Of a stretch of DNA of 37,591 nucleotides, positions 33,215-37,591 are shown piece after piece (within the stretch, counting starts at the first letter, position 1; each line of letters begins with the position of its first letter). This DNA is from Chloroflexota bacterium (lineage in GTDB: Bacteria; Chloroflexota; Dehalococcoidia; JACVQG01; JAHKAY01): assembly GCA_018825785.1 (NCBI GenBank), contig JAHKAY010000047.1, forward strand, positions 1 through 37,591. Reading direction: 5' to 3'. The notes beneath the pieces were generated by a model that had not been told where the DNA came from, did no database searches, and saw nothing but the letters and a program-made list of their open reading frames with translations. Both the position numbers and the translations under genes were made by a program.

Positions 33215-33909
33215 CTGGGCAAACCCGCCTCTCTTGGTTCCTTCTGCTCCAGAGCCCAGAGGATGGTTGACCTCAGGGAGGGAGGGGGTTGCATCTTGGC
33301 ATAGTCCTTGGGGGGGAGGAGTGTCTTCATCTCGTCCAATCGCCCTGTTTTCTTCAGCCTCTCGTAGATGAGCTGCCACCCGCAAGGTCTGACATCGGGC
33401 TCAAACTCACACCGGCCGTCCCTGGCCCCCCCGCAGGGACCGTTTATCAGGCTCTTGGTACAGGCCGTCAGCGGGCATATGCCACCGGTGTAGTCCAGCA
33501 GGCAATCGCCACACTCCAGGCACCTCTCGCTGCCCCGCCATTCCCCCCGCGAGCCACCCAGGTTGATGGTGTTGGTGGCAGGGTGCACCGGCCTATCCAC
33601 AACAGCCGCCGTAGCCTGTACCCCCAGGCCACAGGTCATCACCAGAAGGGAATCGGCGGCCAGAACTTCCTGTTCATGGGCATAGAGCTTCATCTTGACC
33701 AGGGCCTTGTCGCAGAGGAAATCGGCCACAGTGTGTCCCACCACCCTTTTCCCAGCCCCCTCCAGGACTTGCTTCATCTCCAGGACCTGGGCCTCGCCGC
33801 CGGTCTTGCTGGCCTCAGCACAGCCCCGGCACCCCAGGATGAAGATGTTCTGTTCCCCGTCCAGGTAGTCCAGGGTTGCAGGCAACGGTTTCAGTTCTGA
33901 TACTATCAC
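33211..33909 (-). CDS. metV: MetV: iron-sulfur partner protein of MetF
   Basis: 232 aa from GTG 33909, overlapping the protease stop as GTGA. Cys pairs are spread through the chain: ILGCRGCAEA near the N-terminus, MTCGLG in the middle, and a C-terminal CLECGDCLLDYTGGICPLTAC with NGPCGGARDGRCE. This is the MTHFR C-terminal zinc/iron-sulfur family found as MetV in acetogens, where it forms a complex with MetF and delivers electrons. It lies between the hydrogenase protease and metF with no gap. Confidence 0.88.
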   Translation of the reverse strand: MIVSELKPLPATLDYLDGEQNIFILGCRGCAEASKTGGEAQVLEMKQVLEGAGKRVVGHTVADFLCDKALVKMKLYAHEQEVLAADSLLVMTCGLGVQATAAVVDRPVHPATNTINLGGSRGEWRGSERCLECGDCLLDYTGGICPLTACTKSLINGPCGGARDGRCEFEPDVRPCGWQLIYERLKKTGRLDEMKTLLPPKDYAKMQPPPSLRSTILWALEQKEPREAGLPR

Positions 33910-34397
33910 CTTTCCCCTCCTGTTTCCACATGGCCCAGGCCTATCTCCTTGAGGACCACTTCTATAATCCTGGGCATCTCTCTCTTTAGCGTGGCTGAAA
34001 GTTCCAGGCCCCAGCCAATCTCCTCTGGCTCTATGCCGATGATGACCACCTGGCCGGGCTCCACCCCCATGTATTTCATGGTTTTCAGGGCCGTCCCCAG
34101 GTTGAACTCATGGAGGGAGGTGGCATTTCGTCCTTGAGACATCTCCTCCGGCCCGAACCGGTAGATGGTCCCGGGCTTTCCCCCGCCCCGGGCCGCATCT
34201 ACGATGACCAGCTTATCCGGCGGGGACAGAAAGCCCAGGATGTCCGGGGATGTCCCGCCGTCCACTATCTGGATGCTCTCCTGGGCAGGCACCAGCCTCT
34301 CTAAAGCGCGGATGGTGTGGACGCCCACCCCCTCGTCCTTCAGCAGCAGGTTGCCGGCCCCTACCACTGCGATCTTCGCGGTGCGGGGACTTTTCAT
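33906..34397 (-). CDS. [NiFe] hydrogenase maturation protease (HyaD/HycI family)
   Basis: 163 aa. VVGAGNLLLKDEGVGVH at the N-terminus, VDGGTSPD, VIVDAARGGGKPG and TSLHEFNL give the nickel-sensing acidic residues and His of the family. It removes the C-terminal tail of the large subunit after nickel insertion. The large subunit encoded directly upstream has a 15-residue tail after the last ligand His, so this protease is the expected partner. Cytoplasmic. Confidence 0.93.
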   Translation of the reverse strand: MKSPRTAKIAVVGAGNLLLKDEGVGVHTIRALERLVPAQESIQIVDGGTSPDILGFLSPPDKLVIVDAARGGGKPGTIYRFGPEEMSQGRNATSLHEFNLGTALKTMKYMGVEPGQVVIIGIEPEEIGWGLELSATLKREMPRIIEVVLKEIGLGHVETGGER

Positions 34398-34407
34398 TAT
34401 CCTGTCC

Positions 34408-35967
34408 CTAGCACACCTGGAACCGGCTCAGGTCCCGCCCCTTCGGCGTCACCAGGTGGATGGCGCAGGCAAGGCAGGGGTCAAAGGAACGCACAATGCG
34501 CAGGATTTCAAAGGGATTGGCCTCATCCCTGGTCTTTGTTCCCGTAACCGCCTGCTCCAGCGCCCCGGGCTGGCCCTGGCGGTCCCGGGGACTCATGTTC
34601 CAGGTACTGGGCACCACGCACTGGTAGTTGGCTATCTTCTTTTCCTTTATCCTTATCCAGTGGCCCAGGGCACCCCGGGCCCCGTCAATCAGGCCCATCC
34701 CCTCGGACTCGTCGGGGATTTCATAGGGCACGTAGGCGGGCTCCCCGGGCTTGAGTTCCAGGAGCCAGGCGGGCATGGCATCGGCCACCAGCTTGGTGTA
34801 CAGGGCCCGGGTCAGGTGCCGTCCCATGACGGAGAAGAGCGATGAAGGGGAAGCCTTGAACTGGGAAAGGGCCCCATCCACCAGGGATTTCACCGTGGGG
34901 TGTCCCCGGGCATACGTAACCAGCATCCTGGCCAAAGGGCCCACCTCATAGACCTTGCCATCGTAGCGCGGGGCCTTGGACCAGGAATAGGCGCCAGCCT
35001 TGCCCGGCAGGGACTCGGTGACACCCTCCGTGGGCCTCAGGCCGTCGGTGGAATCGGGATACCAGGAGTATTTGACCTGCTCCAGAATCTTGGAGGTATC
35101 CAGGGGCTGCACCTGGAGGTCTCCAGAGATGGTGCCCTGCTGGAACAGCCTCTTCCTCCTGGTGAGGTCAGCCTCCTTGCCCTCCAGGTCGAAGCTGCCA
35201 TAGGAGAGGAGATTGCCGCAGCCCCGGCCGATATCCAGGTAGTCAGGGTAGGCCGTGGCCACCATGAGAACATCGGGAAGATAGACGGTATCAACGAAGT
35301 CCCGCAGCTCGTTCAAGCGCCACAGGAAGGAGGCTATCTTGTCCACGGTGGGCACCTCAGTGACGCCACCAGGAACGATGCCCACATTGTGGGGCAGCCT
35401 GCCGCCGAAGATGGCTGCCATCTCCTGGCCCTTCATCCTCATCTCCAGGGCCTTGAGGTAGTGGGACAGGGCCACGATGTTCTGCTCGCGGGAGAGCCTG
35501 TAGTCCCCCTCAAGGCGGGGGAAGAAGGGGCCCAGGTCACCCCGCTCCACGAAGCCCTTGACCGAATTGAGGACGGGGTCATTCCCGTTATAGCTGGCAA
35601 TGGCCGTCACATCCACATAGTCCAGGGCTGCCAGGTGATAGAAGTGGAGGATATGGTCGGAGATGTGGGCCGCGCCCAGGATGAGGTTGCGCATGGTGCG
35701 GCCGTTGTCAGGGACCTTATCGGCGATGCCGAAGGCGCTATCCAGGTTAAGGGCAGCTGCCATGGAGTGGCTGGTGGGGCAAACCCCGCAAATGCGCTGG
35801 GTATAGGCCTGGGCGTCCCTGGGGTCCCTGCCCCGCAGGATTACCTCTATCCCCCGGAAGAGTAGCCCTGAGCTTCTCGTCTCCTTGACCTTCCCGTTCT
35901 CTACCACAGCTTCTATTTTCAGGTGGCCCTCAATGCGGGTTACCGGGTCAATAACTATCTTGCCCAT
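34408..35967 (-). CDS. [NiFe] hydrogenase large (catalytic) subunit, uptake-type
   Basis: 519 aa. IDPVTRIEGHLKIE near the start is typical of group 1/2 uptake hydrogenases. The L1 motif RICGVCPTSH has Cys60 and Cys63; L2 is DPCLACAIH with Cys498, Cys501 and His504, the four Cys binding the Ni-Fe centre. A 15-residue tail (LVTPKGRDLSRFQVC) follows His504 and should be cut by the protease encoded next. ATG 35967 comes just after the small subunit stop (35971). Catalyses H2 oxidation or proton reduction; cytoplasmic here because its small partner has no Tat signal. Confidence 0.95.
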   Translation of the reverse strand: MGKIVIDPVTRIEGHLKIEAVVENGKVKETRSSGLLFRGIEVILRGRDPRDAQAYTQRICGVCPTSHSMAAALNLDSAFGIADKVPDNGRTMRNLILGAAHISDHILHFYHLAALDYVDVTAIASYNGNDPVLNSVKGFVERGDLGPFFPRLEGDYRLSREQNIVALSHYLKALEMRMKGQEMAAIFGGRLPHNVGIVPGGVTEVPTVDKIASFLWRLNELRDFVDTVYLPDVLMVATAYPDYLDIGRGCGNLLSYGSFDLEGKEADLTRRKRLFQQGTISGDLQVQPLDTSKILEQVKYSWYPDSTDGLRPTEGVTESLPGKAGAYSWSKAPRYDGKVYEVGPLARMLVTYARGHPTVKSLVDGALSQFKASPSSLFSVMGRHLTRALYTKLVADAMPAWLLELKPGEPAYVPYEIPDESEGMGLIDGARGALGHWIRIKEKKIANYQCVVPSTWNMSPRDRQGQPGALEQAVTGTKTRDEANPFEILRIVRSFDPCLACAIHLVTPKGRDLSRFQVC

Positions 35968-35970
35968 GGC

Positions 35971-36852
35971 CTACTCGCCCCTCTTTCCCTGCCCCACGGT
36001 GGGCACCGTGTTTTCGCTCATCTTCTCGTACATTGGCGATACCAGGTCAGGGAAGCCCGGCTCCACACAGCCCAGACACAGGCCCCCCGAGCCGATGCAC
36101 CAGTTGACGCCATGGTTCCACAGCCTCAGGGGGCAGTCGGCATGGCTGACCGGCCCTTTGCATCCCAGCTCGTTGAGACATCCGGGCTCACCGAATTTGC
36201 GGGCGAACTTCCCCTCCTCAAAATAGGCCCGGCGCGGGCAGCGCTCATGGACAGTCTTGTCAAAGAAGGCCCTGGGCCTCAGGAACTCGTCCAGCTCTTT
36301 GGGTCCGGGCAAGCCCTGGAGCATTACACTGGCCACGGTGCCTACCAGCCAGTCGGGATGGGGGGGACAGCCAGGGATGTTGAGCAGAGGCGTACTGATG
36401 GAGCGCATCTTGAAGAAGTGGCTCACCCCCACCGACCCGGAGGGGTTGGGCTTGCCGGCCGCAATACCCCCAAAGGCGGCACAGGTGCCCAGGGCAATAA
36501 CCGCCCCGGCAGCCCGGGCAAGGGAATCCACCCAGGTGGCCATGGTTATGGGCTTCCCCTTCCTCTCCCCCAGCACCCCGAAGATGCCACCCTGGGCCGT
36601 GGGGACGGCCCCCTCCACAATCAGGACAAACCCTCCGTTATCTTCCTTGGCGGTCCTCTCCATGGCTTCAATAACCCCGTCCCCCGCCCCCGCCATAAGG
36701 GTGGCGTGGTAGCGAAGATTCAGGGTCTTGCCGGGAATGACCTCGTCCACCAGAAGGTTCTTGATAGTGGGGCTGACGCTGTTGAGGGCCGAGACGGAGC
36801 AGCCGGTGCAGGTGGCGCATTGCAACCAGACCACAGGGTACTTCTGAACCAT
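35971..36852 (-). CDS. [NiFe] hydrogenase small subunit, no Tat signal
   Basis: 293 aa from ATG 36852, preceded by GGGAGGT; an upstream ATG at 36885 lacks a site. VVWLQCATCTGCSVSALN carries the proximal-cluster Cys, with ALGTCAAFGGI and NIPGCPPHPDWL; further Cys in GEPGCLNELGCKGP and NWCIGSGGLCLGCVEPGFPD ligate the medial and distal clusters. It starts directly with the mature fold: no twin-arginine signal, and no C-terminal membrane helix. Group 1 enzymes usually have both, so this one is soluble and cytoplasmic. First gene of the eight-gene operon. Confidence 0.93.
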   Translation of the reverse strand: MVQKYPVVWLQCATCTGCSVSALNSVSPTIKNLLVDEVIPGKTLNLRYHATLMAGAGDGVIEAMERTAKEDNGGFVLIVEGAVPTAQGGIFGVLGERKGKPITMATWVDSLARAAGAVIALGTCAAFGGIAAGKPNPSGSVGVSHFFKMRSISTPLLNIPGCPPHPDWLVGTVASVMLQGLPGPKELDEFLRPRAFFDKTVHERCPRRAYFEEGKFARKFGEPGCLNELGCKGPVSHADCPLRLWNHGVNWCIGSGGLCLGCVEPGFPDLVSPMYEKMSENTVPTVGQGKRGE

Positions 36853-37057
36853 TGACCTCCCTTCAGCGACCTTGCGGATTCCCATTCTTTAACCGCGGGG
36901 GAAGCCTTACGGCAAGTATGTTACAAACTTCACTAGCAACAGTTTAGCGCCCCCGGCGGGCTTTTTCAAGACCCGTGGCCGTGGGAAGGGGGACAAGCAT
37001 CTGTCCCGAACAGAACATCGCTGTATTGAGGGAATAATATGCTCTTGTGGGAGGAAA

Positions 37058-37072
37058 AGAGATATAATCTCT
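37058..37072 (+). promoter_or_regulatory. TATAAT box inside a 6-bp palindrome upstream of the 54-aa gene
   Basis: AGAGATATAATCTCT is a perfect inverted repeat with loop ATA; the consensus -10 TATAAT occupies 37063-37068, 28 bases before the ATG at 37096. No good -35 lies at the usual distance, so an activator or repressor site is possible. Confidence 0.35.
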
Positions 37073-37095
37073 GGGCGAAGGCGTAGGGAGGCAAG

Positions 37096-37260
37096 ATGGA
37101 GAAAACCGTCAAGATGACACTGGGGAAGGCCACCAAGGGCACCTATGTCTATGAGGAGGAGGTGGGGGACCAGCCCCCGGTGGTCCGCACCCTCTACATC
37201 CAGAAGTGGGCCCTGGGGAGCGATCCCCCGAAGGAAATCCAGGTCACCATCAGGGCGTAG
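37096..37260 (+). CDS. small hypothetical protein, 54 aa
   Basis: ATG 37096 follows GTAGGGAGG. The product starts MEKTVKMTLGKATKGTYVYE, has a beta-rich pattern, and ends KEIQVTIRA. Charged and soluble, no Cys. The alternating pattern (KMTLGKATKGTYVYEEEV, RTLYIQKWALG) suggests a small beta-barrel. No family name comes to mind. Divergent from the hydrogenase operon, 243 bases apart. Confidence 0.7.
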   Translation: MEKTVKMTLGKATKGTYVYEEEVGDQPPVVRTLYIQKWALGSDPPKEIQVTIRA

Positions 37261-37302
37261 AAGAGGCAGGAAACAGGAGGTGAGCCATGAGGTGCAGGGG
37301 CT

Positions 37303-37591
37303 GTGCCTATCAGTATTGAATTAGGGTCGAAGCTGACCTTTGTCCTCGCTATAAGTAACTTGATTGGCCTGGGGCTGGTAGCTTCCACCTGCAGGTGCGT
37401 GATGGGGAAAAAACTGACAGCTTTCCTGTAGTCAAGGAAGTGGTACAGGAAGTACTATAATGTTCACTGCTATTTCTGGTATTTCCTTCTCCTTTCCGTT
37501 TCCCTTCATGCTGTTGCCGGGCTCCTGACTTTTGGAATTCCCTTTTATACAGACCTTTCCTTTTTCCAGACCGCCACCTGGCTCGGAGGTC
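37303..37591 (+). pseudogene. membrane-protein reading frame interrupted by TAG (3' end beyond window)
   Basis: From GTG 37303 the frame reads two-helix-like sequence (LTFVLAISNLIGLGLVAST), stops at TAG 37429-37431, and then continues in the same frame to the edge with SRKWYRKYYNVHCYFWYF and a hydrophobic helix, so it looks like one gene broken by a nonsense codon (TGG to TAG would do it). The His/Cys/Trp-rich stretch recalls haem or metal membrane proteins, but that is a guess. Just before, an ATG at 37287 with GGAGGTGA opens a 10-codon frame (MRCRGCAYQY) that ends in TGA in a different frame. Confidence 0.4.

Overview
The window looks like part of a GC-rich bacterial chromosome, probably from an uncultured anaerobe. 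A Chloroflexota-like lineage is my best guess, from overall feel and gene content (soluble [NiFe] hydrogenase, MetV/MetF, frequent GTG and TTG starts); no rRNA or tRNA is present to test it. Nearly all genes lie on the minus strand in long, tightly overlapping runs (ATGA and GTGA junctions). The clear plus-strand exceptions are one nucleotidyltransferase-fold gene and the small genes at the right edge.

Region 1 (1-6894, minus) is the end of a surface-polysaccharide locus: a Wzz-like chain-length protein with 135-residue tandem repeats that runs off the left edge, a left-handed beta-helix acyltransferase, a Gfo/Idh-type sugar dehydrogenase, a priming sugar transferase, two NAD-dependent sugar epimerases and a small one-helix protein. 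With the nucleotide-sugar genes of region 3 (GlmS, GlmU-like, GlmM, UDP-sugar 6-dehydrogenase) this suggests supply of an amino or diamino uronic acid to the polymer.

Region 2 (6884-13963, minus) sits between the two sugar blocks and is a candidate peptide-modification (RiPP-like) cassette: a PqqD-like recognition protein, a radical SAM/SPASM enzyme, a 55-aa three-cysteine precursor-like peptide, an HPr-kinase-like kinase, an S26-type peptidase, an ABC-2 exporter (ATPase plus permease), a methyltransferase and an APH-fold phosphotransferase. A perfect GC-rich hairpin separates the peptide gene from the kinase gene. Region 3 (13960-19731) holds the sugar-precursor genes.

Region 4 (19732-30106) is more mosaic: an AsnB-type amidotransferase; a stretch carrying an inverted copy of the asnB 3' end next to a 108-bp MITE-like element; a secreted subtilase with a PT-repeat linker; a possible decayed gene; a hypothetical protein; a second HPr-kinase-like gene, again preceded by a perfect hairpin and a tiny Cys-containing peptide gene with an ideal Shine-Dalgarno; a His-rich Ig-like protein; and, divergently, a PF14907-like nucleotidyltransferase. 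The repeated order peptide gene, hairpin, HprK-like kinase is the most unusual theme of the window.

Region 5 (30155-36852, minus) is a compact operon: [NiFe] hydrogenase small and large subunits, maturation protease, MetV, MetF, a GAF histidine kinase and two stand-alone receiver proteins. The gene order suggests H2-dependent reduction of methylene-tetrahydrofolate in the cytoplasm, with its own sensor system. The right edge holds a small conserved-looking protein and a membrane-protein reading frame interrupted by a stop codon.
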